A stretch of 46,821 bases of DNA from NCBI GenBank assembly GCA_024636295.1, contig JAGXHI010000048.1:1-46821 (forward strand), in the 5' to 3' direction. How positions within the stretch are numbered: position 1 is the first letter of the stretch; every line of letters starts with the position of its first letter. The notes below the pieces were generated by a model. The model saw nothing but the letters and a program-made list of their open reading frames with translations. It did not search any database and had not been told where the DNA came from. The position numbers were made by a program, and so were the translations under genes. This document shows positions 7,322 through 16,153 of this stretch, piece by piece. The DNA is from Desulfuromonadales bacterium. GTDB taxonomy: Bacteria; Desulfobacterota; Desulfuromonadia; Desulfuromonadales; JAGXHI01.

Positions 7322-8389
7322 ATGTCCACCATCACCAGACGTCTTTCATTTCTCGACCGCTATCTCACCCTGTGGATCTTCGTCGCCATGGCGGTGGGGG
7401 TTGGCGCCGGCTGGCTGATCCCGGGGGTCAAGGATTTCGTCAACCTCTTCACGGTCGGCGCCACGAACATTCCGATTGCCGTCGGCCTGATCCTGATGAT
7501 GTATCCCCCCTTCGCCAAGGTGAGATACGAGGATATGCCGGATGTTTTCCGCAACAAACGGATCCTCGGTCTCTCCCTGGTACAGAACTGGATCATCGGT
7601 CCGATCCTCATGTTCATTCTCGCCATCGTCTTTCTCCAGGGCTATCCCGAGTACATGGTCGGGCTGATCATGATCGGCCTGGCGCGCTGCATCGCCATGG
7701 TCATCGTCTGGAACGAACTGGCCGAGGGGAATACCGAGTACGCCGCCGGGCTCGTCGCTTTCAACAGCGTCTTCCAGGTCCTCTTCTTCAGCGTCTACGC
7801 CTGGTTCTTTATTTCAGTGCTGCCTCCCTTCTTCGGTCTCGAAGGGGCGGCGGTCAATATCACTATCGGCGAGATCGCCGAGAGCGTCTTCATCTATCTC
7901 GGCATCCCCTTTCTCGCCGGCGCCCTGACGCGTCTGATCGGCGTCAAGGTCCTGGGGCGCGAGCGCTACCACGCCGTCGTGGTGCCGAAGATCAGCCCCC
8001 TCACCCTCATCGCCCTGCTCTTCACCATCCTGGTGATGTTCAGCCTGAAAGGGGACCTCATCGTGCAGATCCCCATGGACGTGGTTCGCATCGCCATCCC
8101 GCTGCTGATCTATTTCATCGTGATGTTCCTGGTCTCTTTTTACATGGGGAAAAAGGTCGGCGCCGACTACAGCAGAACCACCACTCTCGCCTTCACCGCG
8201 GCCAGCAACAACTTCGAGCTGGCCATCGCCGTCGCCATCGCGGTTTTCGGCATCAATTCCGGCGCGGCCTTCGCCGCCGTGATCGGTCCGCTGGTGGAGG
8301 TGCCGGTGATGATCGGCCTGGTCCATGTCGCCTTCTGGTTTCAGCGCCGTTACTTTGCCGCCGGAACCCAGCCTTCCGAAAGCCGATAA
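7322..8389 (+). CDS. acr3: ACR3-family arsenite efflux permease
   Basis: Exports arsenite across the inner membrane using the proton gradient. The 355-residue protein has about ten hydrophobic helices. Family landmarks are the N-terminal [54 protein letters not shown] with the conserved Cys needed for arsenite transport, and [24 protein letters not shown] stands ten bases before the ATG. It lies 92 bp after arsC and completes the arsR-arsC-acr3 unit. Family assignment is clear. Confidence 0.94.
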   Translation: MSTITRRLSFLDRYLTLWIFVAMAVGVGAGWLIPGVKDFVNLFTVGATNIPIAVGLILMMYPPFAKVRYEDMPDVFRNKRILGLSLVQNWIIGPILMFILAIVFLQGYPEYMVGLIMIGLARCIAMVIVWNELAEGNTEYAAGLVAFNSVFQVLFFSVYAWFFISVLPPFFGLEGAAVNITIGEIAESVFIYLGIPFLAGALTRLIGVKVLGRERYHAVVVPKISPLTLIALLFTILVMFSLKGDLIVQIPMDVVRIAIPLLIYFIVMFLVSFYMGKKVGADYSRTTTLAFTAASNNFELAIAVAIAVFGINSGAAFAAVIGPLVEVPVMIGLVHVAFWFQRRYFAAGTQPSESR

Positions 8390-8537
8390 GTTGACCGCTA
8401 GATTCGGCTGTCACGGATAGCCTGATCCGTTGTGTCGGCAAACTCAAACCACGGGTCATGCGAATTGCTTTGATGCCGCTCCTGTCAGCTTCATGAGAAT
8501 TGATTTCTCCCTTTTCTTCGCTTCCCCTTCAGGGGGC

Positions 8538-8565
8538 TTGCATTATTTTTCTATTTGGCTAAAAT
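8538..8565 (+). promoter_or_regulatory. Promoter of the second arsR gene
   Basis: TTGCAT (8538-8543), 16-bp spacer, TAAAAT (8560-8565). The -10 lies inside an inverted repeat (8553-8579), as expected for a repressed, self-controlled gene. Confidence 0.55.
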
Positions 8566-8579
8566 GCCAAATAGCCAAA
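8553..8579. promoter_or_regulatory. Operator of the second ArsR-family repressor
   Basis: Two nested perfect inverted repeats: ATTTGGC-N6-GCCAAAT (8553-8572) and TTTGGCTA-N10-TAGCCAAA (8554-8579). The sequence differs fully from the arsR operator at 6373, so the two repressors should not cross-regulate. Confidence 0.6.
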
Positions 8580-8593
8580 GGGAGGTGTTTATT

Positions 8594-8908
8594 TTGAAAA
8601 ACCGCAAAGCCCATCTCGAAGCCCGCGCCCGGGTGCTCAAGGCCATGGCCCACCCGACCCGCCTCTTCATCATCGAGGAACTGGATAAACAGGAGCGCTG
8701 CGTCTGTGATCTGACTTCCATGATCGGCGTCGACGTCTCCACCGTCTCCAAGCACCTCTCCGTGCTCAAACAGGCGGGGCTCGTCCAGGACGACAAGCGG
8801 GGAAACCAGGTTTTTTACAGCCTTCGGGCGCCGTGCATCCTCAACTTCTTCGGCTTCGTCGAGGGGGTGCTTGAAAACGGGACGAAGGAGCATGCGGCTT
8901 ATCTGTAA
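8594..8908 (+). CDS. ArsR-family repressor, second copy
   Basis: A 104-residue winged-helix repressor with KAMAHPTRLFIIEEL, the metal-site sequence ERCVCDL (Cys-x-Cys) and the DNA helix VDVSTVSKHLSVLKQAGLV. The TTG at 8594 is chosen because AGGGAGGTG stands six bases upstream. An earlier TTG at 8555 lies inside the promoter/operator and cannot be the start if that promoter is right. It is followed by a decayed thioredoxin gene and a VKOR-like redox protein, the likely targets. The ligand is probably As(III) or another thiophilic metal ion; this is inferred from the CVC motif. Confidence 0.88.
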   Translation: MKNRKAHLEARARVLKAMAHPTRLFIIEELDKQERCVCDLTSMIGVDVSTVSKHLSVLKQAGLVQDDKRGNQVFYSLRAPCILNFFGFVEGVLENGTKEHAAYL

Positions 8909-8982
8909 GCCGGCGGAGATAAAGTGTGAAAACCTTGCCGCGGATGCACGCAGATTTCAGCGGAAGAAACGGAATCCGTGCG

Positions 8983-9128
8983 GCGGAAGGATGCCCCAGG
9001 CTCATCGCCCTCGGCTCCGACAAGTGCATCCCCTGCAGATGATGGCGCCGATTCTCGAGGAGCTGGAAAAGGAGCTTTGGAGGTCGGGGCGGCGATCAAG
9101 ATGTCTGTCGGCCGACGGCTTTCCATGA
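8983..9128 (+). pseudogene. Thioredoxin-like protein, frameshifted remnant
   Basis: In one frame (mod 1, from about 8983) the DNA reads PRLIALGSDKCIPC and then a TGA at 9040-9042; two frames later it reads MMAPILEELEKEL. Joining them needs one lost A near 9037 (Cys-Lys-Met instead of Cys-Arg-stop) and restores the active site CIPCKMMAPILEELEKE of small thioredoxin-family proteins often found in ars operons. After 9080 similarity fades in all frames, so the C-terminal half is gone and at least one further frameshift is likely. It follows arsR2 in the same direction. A sequencing error could explain the first shift but not the missing end. Confidence 0.6.
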
Positions 9129-9160
9129 ACCGGATTTGAACTTTTTTTTCGGAGGCCCTG

Positions 9161-10108
9161 ATGACACAATCTTCTGGTCGACCGCTCAATATTGCCGCCG
9201 TAGCGGTCCCGGCGGCCCTCGGAATCGTTTTTTGCCTTCTGAAAATGGCGGGCGCCGACCTGCTCTGTCTGAACAGCGGATGCAGCATCTATGCAGGATA
9301 CACATTAGGAGGCGTTTCCATTGATCTGCTCGGCGCCGCCGGATTCGGCGCCATCCTGCTGCTGGCGCTTCTGGCATCTTCGCGTCCGCGCTTCGGTTTA
9401 TTCCTGCTTTTCGCCCTCCTTGCCGGCTTGCTCATCGACACCCTTTTTCTCGTCTGGCAGATCCTCTTCTGGCCCTGCACGAGCTGCCTGGTCATAGCCG
9501 TGCTGCTGGCCCTCTGCGTGTTGGGCGCCCTGGCGGCGTTCCCTTCCTTCCGTACGAGAACCGTACATCTCTCCCTGCTCCTGTGGTTCGCCGCCTTCAT
9601 GCCCGTTGCCGTATCCGCAGGCAAGGAGATCCTGCTGCAGCCCTGGCCGGCGGTGGGACCGGCAGACGCGCCGGTGGCCGTCTATTTCTCCCCGGCCTGT
9701 CCGGCCTGCGAGGAGACGGTGCAGGAGATCCTCAATCTTCCGGATCTGGCGGGGCAAGTTGCTTTTTTTCCGGTGGCAAAGAACGAAGAGGATCTGCGTC
9801 GTCTGGCGCGGATGATGGAAAAAGGGGGTCAAGCGGAACTGGGGGAACTGTTTTCCCCGGCCGACGGAGATCATGGGGAAATGGGAGCGGCCCTCCGCTG
9901 GCGTCTGGCCCGCAACAAGATGGCCCTGGCCCGCCTGGGGGCCGACAGGGTTCCTCTGGTTCTGACCCCTCGTTTGGTAGTGCAGGCCGCGCCCGCTGTG
10001 CGCCATCCATTTGAGACCGACGGAAATTCTTCCCTGAATCTGTTCGGAACCCCGTCGTTCGAACAAGGATGCTCCGCGGACGCTCCGGTGGAAGAGGCCT
10101 GCGATTGA
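9161..10108 (+). CDS. VKOR-like membrane disulfide protein fused to a thioredoxin-fold domain
   Basis: A 315-residue protein. Residues 10-150 hold about five membrane helices with two cysteine pairs in VKOR arrangement: the loop pair Cys36/Cys41 (CLNSGC) and the CxxC Cys106/Cys109 (WPCTSC) at a helix end. Residues 170-260 look like a thioredoxin-type domain, PVAVYFSPACPACEETVQEIL, with Cys180/Cys183. Two further cysteines (304, 314) lie in the tail. The ATG follows GGAGG by five bases. In known VKOR fusions the membrane part passes electrons between quinone and the thioredoxin domain. Its place after arsR2 suggests stress-related thiol redox work; the direction of electron flow and the partner are unknown. 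Confidence 0.75.
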   Translation: MTQSSGRPLNIAAVAVPAALGIVFCLLKMAGADLLCLNSGCSIYAGYTLGGVSIDLLGAAGFGAILLLALLASSRPRFGLFLLFALLAGLLIDTLFLVWQILFWPCTSCLVIAVLLALCVLGALAAFPSFRTRTVHLSLLLWFAAFMPVAVSAGKEILLQPWPAVGPADAPVAVYFSPACPACEETVQEILNLPDLAGQVAFFPVAKNEEDLRRLARMMEKGGQAELGELFSPADGDHGEMGAALRWRLARNKMALARLGADRVPLVLTPRLVVQAAPAVRHPFETDGNSSLNLFGTPSFEQGCSADAPVEEACD

Positions 10109-10150
10109 GAAAAACACGCGGATTCATTCCAGAGGGATCCGTACAGGCTC

Positions 10151-11482
10151 TTAGTTCTTTGTTCTTCCTTCCATGAGATCCGGGGGAAATTCTGAATTTT
10201 CCCAGCCTTCCCGCATGCGGCAATAGGTCTCCCGTGTAAAGACGACCGCGATAACCGACAGGAGAGAGCACACGAAGAGCCATAAAAAAGCGGACGAATA
10301 GGCGTCCTGGCTGTAAATTCGAGCTCCGGCCGCCATGATGCCGTCCCAGTTCCGGTCCAATATGTTTCCCAGACCCTGCTGCAGGATGGCGGCAAAACCC
10401 AGAACCGACATGTTGACCACTCCCCCGACCGCCCCTGAAGCACCGGGGTGGTTGGCTTCTCGTGAAAAGGCGAATCCGATGATCAGCGCGCCGGAGGTGA
10501 ACCCGATCGCGGCAAACAGTGGAAAGAGCAGCAGGGAGGGAATATTTTCCCAGATCAGAAATATTCCCCACAAGCCTGCGGTCAGGACACTTGCAACCAC
10601 GTAGGGCGCCTTGCGTCGACCCAGCCTGTCCGAAATGGCCCCCAGGCTCGGACCGCCGACAGCCCAGGCGATCAGCATGGTCGATGTCAGGGTGGCCGCA
10701 TAACTCCGATCGAACCCATAGACCTGGACCAGGTAGGGAACGCCCCATAGCCCGGCGAACACCAGCACCGGGGCCGCCAGCAGCCCTCCCGCCAGAAAAA
10801 GCAGCCAGGTGTCGCGCTGGGTCATGACCAGCCGCAAAGCCCGCAGTGGCGCCAGTGTGCCGTTTTCAAGGACGGAAGCGTGCGCGTAGCTTTTATAGCC
10901 GCGTTCCCGTGGGTCGTCACGGACAAACAACCAGATAATCACGGCCACAGCCAGGGTAACTATCGCGCTCGCCACCATGCTGGCTCGCCATCCGAAAGCG
11001 AAAACCGCCTCGGACAAGGGAACTCCGGCAAGCACCCCTCCCAGATTGCCGAACAGCAGGGCAACGCCGGTCACCGTCGCAAAACGGTTCGTGGGGAACC
11101 AGTGTCCGGCAAGCTTCATGCAAGTCACAAACGCGACGCCCACGGAGGCGCCGATCAGCATCCGTCCCGCATAAGCGATCCACAGATTGCCTGCCAGCCC
11201 GAAGATCAAGGCGCCGAGGGCTGCTCCCAGGCAGGCAATGGAACTCAGTCGCCGGGGACCGATGGAATCAGCCAGAAGACCGCTGGGAATCTGAACGACA
11301 GCATAGGCATAAAAGTAGGCGGCCGACAGGTTGCCGAGCAAAGCGGCGCCAAGGCTGAAGTCCCGCATGAGATCGTCCACCATCACGGCTGGCGCCATCC
11401 GCTGGAAAAACCCGATCAGATAAAGACTCGCCACCACTCCCCACATTAACCATGATAACCAACCTGGTGCAAAACGGCTCAT
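10151..11482 (-). CDS. MFS transporter
   Basis: Major facilitator of 443 residues with twelve hydrophobic segments. The loop 2-3 motif is seen as GLLADSIGPRR and its repeat in the second half as SDRLGRRK. The N-terminal FFQRMAPAVMVDDL and the loop between helices 6 and 7 (RDDPRERGYKSYAHAS) resemble organic-anion/sugar-acid MFS importers, but the substrate cannot be named. AAAGGA precedes the ATG. It is the last gene of the long minus-strand region that starts with the IclR-controlled TRAP genes, 192 bp after the TauE-like gene, so it may or may not be in the same transcript. It converges with the VKOR-like gene. Confidence 0.85.
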   Translation of the reverse strand: MSRFAPGWLSWLMWGVVASLYLIGFFQRMAPAVMVDDLMRDFSLGAALLGNLSAAYFYAYAVVQIPSGLLADSIGPRRLSSIACLGAALGALIFGLAGNLWIAYAGRMLIGASVGVAFVTCMKLAGHWFPTNRFATVTGVALLFGNLGGVLAGVPLSEAVFAFGWRASMVASAIVTLAVAVIIWLFVRDDPRERGYKSYAHASVLENGTLAPLRALRLVMTQRDTWLLFLAGGLLAAPVLVFAGLWGVPYLVQVYGFDRSYAATLTSTMLIAWAVGGPSLGAISDRLGRRKAPYVVASVLTAGLWGIFLIWENIPSLLLFPLFAAIGFTSGALIIGFAFSREANHPGASGAVGGVVNMSVLGFAAILQQGLGNILDRNWDGIMAAGARIYSQDAYSSAFLWLFVCSLLSVIAVVFTRETYCRMREGWENSEFPPDLMEGRTKN

Positions 11483-11674
11483 TTATCTAATCCTTTTGCC
11501 CATGACTCCCCGATGCGATGGTCATCAAGGGACTTGTTTTTTAAAAAAAAGGGAATGGGTATTGCCGAACGGGAGACATGCAGAACTTCTGGGCGGGCTT
11601 GAAATGGTGAGAATACCTCTCCCTGCAAAACCTGGCGCCGCTAATAAAAAGCAATAAAACATATTTCGGGGTTT

Positions 11675-12430
11675 TCAGGCAAACAGCAACTTGAGGGCGA
11701 ACACCAGCACGGTCACCGAAACCAGCCGCTTGATCCAGTCATGTCCTTTCTTTACCGCCACATGGGTGGCGATCCATCCGCCGGCCGAGTTTCCTGCCGC
11801 CAGCGCCAGCCCCAGACCGTAATTGACCTGACCATGGTAGATGAACACCGCCAGGGCAATAAGGGTGAAGCAGAAGATGACGATCACTTTTACCGCATTG
11901 ATCCGGACCAGATCGAGGCCGTGGACCAGCAGGCCGGTAATGATGATGAAGCCGACCCCGGCCTGGACAAATCCGCCATAGACGCCGATGAAAAAGAAGC
12001 TGATCAGCAATACGGCTGTGCGCGTGGGAGTGAAGCGGGTCAACTGGATCTTCAGCCGCTTGGCGGGATCGATCAAGGTCAAAGCGAGGACCCCGAGCAT
12101 GATCCCGGCGAGAATGCGCTGGAAGAGGACATCATCCATATCCACTGCCAGATTTGCGCCCAGGTAACTGCCGATCAGGGCGGGAGCCGTACAGAGGAGC
12201 GCCAGCTTGGCCGGAAAGAATCCCTGCCTGCGGAAACCGGTGATGGCGAAAATGTTCTGGAACAGGATCGCCACGCGGTTGGTGCCGTTGGCCACCGCTG
12301 ATGGAAGCCCGAGAAAGATGAGGAGCGGCAGGGTCAGCAGCGACCCGCCGCCCGCCAGGACGTTGAGAAAACCGGCAATAACGCCGACCAAAACCAGTAT
12401 CAGCGCCTGAAGGGGAAAATCGAGCATCAT
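11675..12430 (-). CDS. TauE/SafE-family anion exporter
   Basis: Membrane protein of 251 residues with seven to eight hydrophobic segments. The N-terminal repeat ALILVLVGVIAGFLNVLAGGGSLLTLPLLIFLGL, with its GGGS turn, is typical of the TauE/SafE family. A second, related half starts near RTAVLLISFFFIGVYGGFVQAGVGF. Characterised relatives export sulfite, sulfoacetate or related anions, or sit in organosulfonate clusters. It lies 75 bp after malate synthase on the same strand. The family is clear and the substrate is not. Its presence keeps open the idea that the cluster releases sulfite. The start may be the first or second of two adjacent ATG codons. Confidence 0.85.
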   Translation of the reverse strand: MMLDFPLQALILVLVGVIAGFLNVLAGGGSLLTLPLLIFLGLPSAVANGTNRVAILFQNIFAITGFRRQGFFPAKLALLCTAPALIGSYLGANLAVDMDDVLFQRILAGIMLGVLALTLIDPAKRLKIQLTRFTPTRTAVLLISFFFIGVYGGFVQAGVGFIIITGLLVHGLDLVRINAVKVIVIFCFTLIALAVFIYHGQVNYGLGLALAAGNSAGGWIATHVAVKKGHDWIKRLVSVTVLVFALKLLFA

Positions 12431-12505
12431 GATGCATTTCCCCCCTGTCGGGACGTCACGGGATCCCTCATTTCATTCATCATAAAAAATCTCGCTGTAA
12501 AGACG

Positions 12506-14683
12506 TCAAGAGCCGTACTTGGTTTTCGCCTCGCGGCGCCGGGCGTGCAGTATCGGTTCGGTATAGCCGCTCGGCTGCTCAAGGCCCTTGAAAATAAGGT
12601 CGCGGGCTGCCTGGAAACCGACGCTTTCCTCGAAGTTCGGTCCCATGTTGCGATAATTGGAGTCGCCGTCGTTCTGCCGATCGACCACCGCTGCCATCCG
12701 CTTGAGTGTTTCCAGAACCTGCTCCTTATTGCAGATGCCATGATGGAGCCAGTTGGCGATGTGCTGGCTGGAGATGCGCAGGGTCGCCCGATCTTCCATC
12801 AGACCGATATCGTTGATATCGGGCACTTTGGAACAGCCGATCCCCTGCTCCACCCAGCGAACCACATAGCCGAGTATCCCCTGTGAATTATTATCGAGTT
12901 CCTGCTGGATTTCCTCGGCGGACAGAGGAGTATCGCCAAGGAGCGGGAGGGTGAGGATATCGTCCAGGTCCGCACGCTGGCGAGTCGCCAGCTCGTCCTG
13001 ACGCTTTGCCACATCCACCTTGTGGTAATGCAATGCATGCAGGGTTGCCGCGGTCGGCGAGGGGACCCAGGCCGTATTGGCGCCGGCCCGCGGATGCGCG
13101 ATCTTGCTCTCCAACATGTCCGCCATGAGATCGGGCATCGCCCACATGCCCTTGCCGATCTGCGCCTTGCCCCTGAGGCCGGAGGCCAGACCGATATCCA
13201 CGTTCCAATCCTCGTAGGCCAGAATCCAGGGCTCCTTCTTCATCGCTCCCTTGCGCACCACGGCGCCGGCCCCCATGCTGGTATGGATCTCGTCCCCGGT
13301 CCGATCCAGAAATCCGGTATTGATAAAGACCACCCTTTCTTTGGCCGCTCGGATGCACTCTTTGAGATTGATGGTGGTGCGGCGCTCCTCGTCCATGATC
13401 CCCACCTTGATGGTATTTCGCGGCAGCTCCAGGACATCCTCGACGCGTCCGAACAATTCATCGGCAAATGCCACCTCTTCGGGACCGTGCATCTTCGGTT
13501 TGACGATATAGATGCTGCCGGCCCGCGAGTTCCTGTATCTGCCGTCGCCCTTCAGGTCATGGATGCAGATCAGGCTGCCGACCATGCCGTCGAGAAAGCC
13601 TTCGGGGATCTCCCGGCCGCCCTTGTCGAGAACCGCGTCGGTGGTCATCAGGTGGCCGACATTGCGCATGAGCAGAAGGCTGCGGCCGTGCAGGGACAGA
13701 CTTCCTCCATCGGGTGATGTATAGGTGCGGTCCGGGTTCAGGGAACGAGTCATCATCCCGCCCCCTTTTTCGAAGGTCTCTTCAAGGTCGCCCTTGATCA
13801 GCCCCAGCCAGTTGCGATAGAGAAGAGTTTTGTCCTCCGCATCGACGGCGGCGACCGAATCCTCGAAATCCTGGATGGTGGTGACCGCCGATTCCAGCAC
13901 CACGTCTCGCAGGCCCGCCGGATCGTCCTTGCCCACGGGATGGCTGCGGTCGATCTGGATTTCGATGTGCATGCCGTTGTTCTTCAGCAGCACGGCGGAA
14001 GGGGCCGTCGCCTCGCCGTTGTAGCCGACGAATTTCTCCGGCTGAGCCAGGCCGGTCCGCACGCCGTCCTGCTGTATGGCGATCAGCCGTCCTCCCTGAA
14101 CTTCATATCGGGTGACGCGGGAATGGCTGCCTGAAGCCAGCGGCGCGGCCTCGTCGAGGAAGTTCCTGGCGAAGGCGATCACGCGATCGCCGCGCACCTG
14201 ATTATATCCGGGTCCCTTTTGAGCCCCATCGCTCTCCGGAATGGCGTCCGTACCGTAGAGGGCGTCGTAGAGACTTCCCCAACGGGCGTTTGCCGCATTC
14301 AGGGCAAAACGGGCGTTGCTTGTCGGGACCACCAGCTGGGGGCCGGCCTGCTCCGTAATTTCAGGGTCCACATTCGCCGTGGAGACATGAAAATCCTCGC
14401 CTTCAGGCTGGAGATAGCCGATATCGAGAAGGAATTTTTTATACGCCTGCCGGTCGTGGGGTTGTCCGGAGCGTTCCTTGTGCCAGGCATCGATCTTTGC
14501 CTGCAGCTCTACCCGATGTTCCAGCAGCTTTTTATTTTTGGGGCCAAGGTCGTTGACGATCTTCTCCAGGCCTCCCCAGAAGGCGTTCGGCTCGATTCCT
14601 GTGCCTGGAGAGATTTCGTTGGCGACCAGGTCATAAAGGACGTTTGCGATCTTGAGACCACCGACTTGTTTGCGTTTTTCCAT
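12506..14683 (-). CDS. glcB: Malate synthase G
   Basis: Condenses glyoxylate with acetyl-CoA to malate. The 725-residue length fits the monomeric G form. Family segments include [43 protein letters not shown] sequence around residues 135-155, [33 protein letters not shown] with the catalytic Arg and acid residues, and [18 protein letters not shown]. The ATG at 14683 has GAGGAA at good distance and is preferred to the ATG at 14698. No isocitrate lyase gene is near, so its glyoxylate more likely comes from the GlcD/E/F-type oxidase of the same region than from the glyoxylate shunt. Confidence 0.95.
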   Translation of the reverse strand: MEKRKQVGGLKIANVLYDLVANEISPGTGIEPNAFWGGLEKIVNDLGPKNKKLLEHRVELQAKIDAWHKERSGQPHDRQAYKKFLLDIGYLQPEGEDFHVSTANVDPEITEQAGPQLVVPTSNARFALNAANARWGSLYDALYGTDAIPESDGAQKGPGYNQVRGDRVIAFARNFLDEAAPLASGSHSRVTRYEVQGGRLIAIQQDGVRTGLAQPEKFVGYNGEATAPSAVLLKNNGMHIEIQIDRSHPVGKDDPAGLRDVVLESAVTTIQDFEDSVAAVDAEDKTLLYRNWLGLIKGDLEETFEKGGGMMTRSLNPDRTYTSPDGGSLSLHGRSLLLMRNVGHLMTTDAVLDKGGREIPEGFLDGMVGSLICIHDLKGDGRYRNSRAGSIYIVKPKMHGPEEVAFADELFGRVEDVLELPRNTIKVGIMDEERRTTINLKECIRAAKERVVFINTGFLDRTGDEIHTSMGAGAVVRKGAMKKEPWILAYEDWNVDIGLASGLRGKAQIGKGMWAMPDLMADMLESKIAHPRAGANTAWVPSPTAATLHALHYHKVDVAKRQDELATRQRADLDDILTLPLLGDTPLSAEEIQQELDNNSQGILGYVVRWVEQGIGCSKVPDINDIGLMEDRATLRISSQHIANWLHHGICNKEQVLETLKRMAAVVDRQNDGDSNYRNMGPNFEESVGFQAARDLIFKGLEQPSGYTEPILHARRREAKTKYGS

Positions 14684-14732
14684 AATCGCATTCCTCATCT
14701 CGGGTTTATGAAATGAATGCCTCTCGGAAAAT

Positions 14733-14750
14733 CAGTTCGAATCCGAACTG
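14733..14750. repeat. Perfect palindrome upstream of malate synthase
   Basis: CAGTTCG-N4-CGAACTG, centred about 58 bp before the malate synthase start. It has operator-like symmetry but differs from the IclR box of the region. Function unknown. Confidence 0.35.
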
Positions 14751-14824
14751 CCCTGAAGTGTTCCGCGGCTCTGGAGGAATGATCAGGGTGAGACCAACTT
14801 CATCCTCCGAGCAGTCGGATAAGA

Positions 14825-15562
14825 TCAGATGAACATGCCCCCGTCCACCACGAGGTTCTGTCCCGTGACGAATCCGGCGTTGGAAATCAGGGAAAAAGCG
14901 ACTTCGGAGACATCCTCCGGCGTGGCGACTCTCCCCAGAGGGGTTCCGGCGGCGAGCCGTTTGACATGATCCTCCTGTCCTTTGACCCAGCGGGTCTGGA
15001 CGATGCCGGGCGAGATGGCGTTGACCCGCACCCGGGGCGCCAGGGTGCGGGCCAGCGATTTGGTCAGACTGAGGACCGCCGCCTTGGAGGCCGCATAGGC
15101 CATGGAACTGCCCATGCCGGTCATGCCCGCCACCGAGGCGATGTTGAGAATACACCCGCCTTGTCTTTCCAGGGCCGGAGCGGCCGCCCGGCAACAGTGG
15201 AACAGGCCCTTGACGTTCACATCCATTACCCGGTCCCAGTGCTCGTCCGTGAGAGATTCCAGGTTGTCGTAAGGAACGAATTGGGTCATCCCCGCATTGT
15301 TTACCAGAATATCCAGGCGATCAAAAGTAGCGAGGGTCTTCTCGACCATTTCCCGCGCCTGGGAGTCTTGCGCCACATCGGCCCGGACCACCAGGGTGCG
15401 AACGCCCAGGGCCTCCACTTCCTTCTGGGTCGCAAGCGCCTCCTTCTCGGAGCGGGAATAGTTGATAACGAGGTTGACCCCGGCGCGGGCAAGCCGAATG
15501 GCTATAGAGCGTCCGATGCCCGTCCCGCCGCCTGTGATCAATGCAGTATGGCTTTGCAGCAT
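14825..15562 (-). CDS. Short-chain dehydrogenase/reductase (SDR), FabG-like
   Basis: NAD(P)-dependent oxidoreductase of 245 residues. It has the cofactor motif TGGGTGIG near the N-terminus, NNAG after ILV (about residue 88), a catalytic Ser in NIASVAG, the YAASK Tyr/Lys pair, and a C-terminal VTGQNLVVDGG typical of classical SDRs. AAAGGATGGGG precedes the ATG. The substrate is not given by sequence. In this setting it could reduce tartronate semialdehyde or a sugar-acid intermediate, which is inference only. A 252-bp gap to the upstream cupin gene, with no clear promoter, leaves its transcript uncertain. Confidence 0.88.
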   Translation of the reverse strand: MLQSHTALITGGGTGIGRSIAIRLARAGVNLVINYSRSEKEALATQKEVEALGVRTLVVRADVAQDSQAREMVEKTLATFDRLDILVNNAGMTQFVPYDNLESLTDEHWDRVMDVNVKGLFHCCRAAAPALERQGGCILNIASVAGMTGMGSSMAYAASKAAVLSLTKSLARTLAPRVRVNAISPGIVQTRWVKGQEDHVKRLAAGTPLGRVATPEDVSEVAFSLISNAGFVTGQNLVVDGGMFI

Positions 15563-15814
15563 GATGCCCCATCCTTTTTATATCTGGTTATCCATTTGTC
15601 CGATGAAAACAAGAGCGGGTTCCATTTCCTCTTATAGCCCAGAGCTGATCACCACCCGTTCGCTGCGTTCTCGAGAAGACCACCGAGAACAGAATGAGAA
15701 AATCAAAATCCATGATTGCTGAAAGGTTTCTCAAAGATTTTCCTCAACGATCTCTGTGGTACTTGCCTTCTCCCCCGCCTTGTACCATCCGGGCAGGCAA
15801 CCAGCTTCAATAAT
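15563..15814. other. Intergenic region between cupin and SDR genes
   Basis: No gene seen. It holds an interrupted inverted repeat GTTCTC-N12-GAGAAC (about 15668-15691) and a lone half of the IclR box, GTTCCA, at 15619-15624 without a matching left arm. No convincing promoter or terminator. Confidence 0.4.
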
Positions 15815-16153
15815 TTAAAGGCGAATCGTTTCCACCGGAAAAGGGGAGGAAACCGCTATGAATGAGAAGCGCTCCGAGCCGGTATTTCGCATTCCATGAA
15901 CCTGGCCTGCAGTCGCCAGAACGGCCATTCCCTTCCGGATCGTCGTCTCTTCGTTATCTCCCATAAAATACAGACCTTCGCCCTCAAGAACAATCCAAAC
16001 ATCGTCGGCATTCGGATGATTATGCAGAAAAATTTCCTGCCCGGGCTCGAGGCACCACATGGCCGCATACGATTTATCCGTCTCGTATAACAATATTTTC
16101 TGGGATTCGCTGGAGAAGCATTTTAGTTTTTCAAGGTCATAGACTCGTTCCAT
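15815..16153 (-). CDS. Small cupin-domain protein
   Basis: A 112-residue single cupin barrel. The metal-binding pattern is visible as GQEIFLHNHPNADDVWIVLEGEG (His, His, and an acidic residue) and the second motif as AVLATAGQVHGMRNTG (His). The frame extends to 16288, but the ATG at 16153 has AAAGGAA six bases upstream and starts the conserved part. It overlaps the 3' end of the glcD-like gene by 17 bp, so it is translationally coupled to the oxidase. Small cupins next to sugar-acid enzymes can be isomerases, lyases or sensors; no activity can be assigned here. Confidence 0.8.
   Translation of the reverse strand: MERVYDLEKLKCFSSESQKILLYETDKSYAAMWCLEPGQEIFLHNHPNADDVWIVLEGEGLYFMGDNEETTIRKGMAVLATAGQVHGMRNTGSERFSFIAVSSPFPVETIRL

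Noticed and set aside
7372..8394. A 340-codon Arg/His-rich frame inside acr3
   Set aside because: Out-of-frame reading of the membrane protein gene; composition is typical of a +2 shadow.
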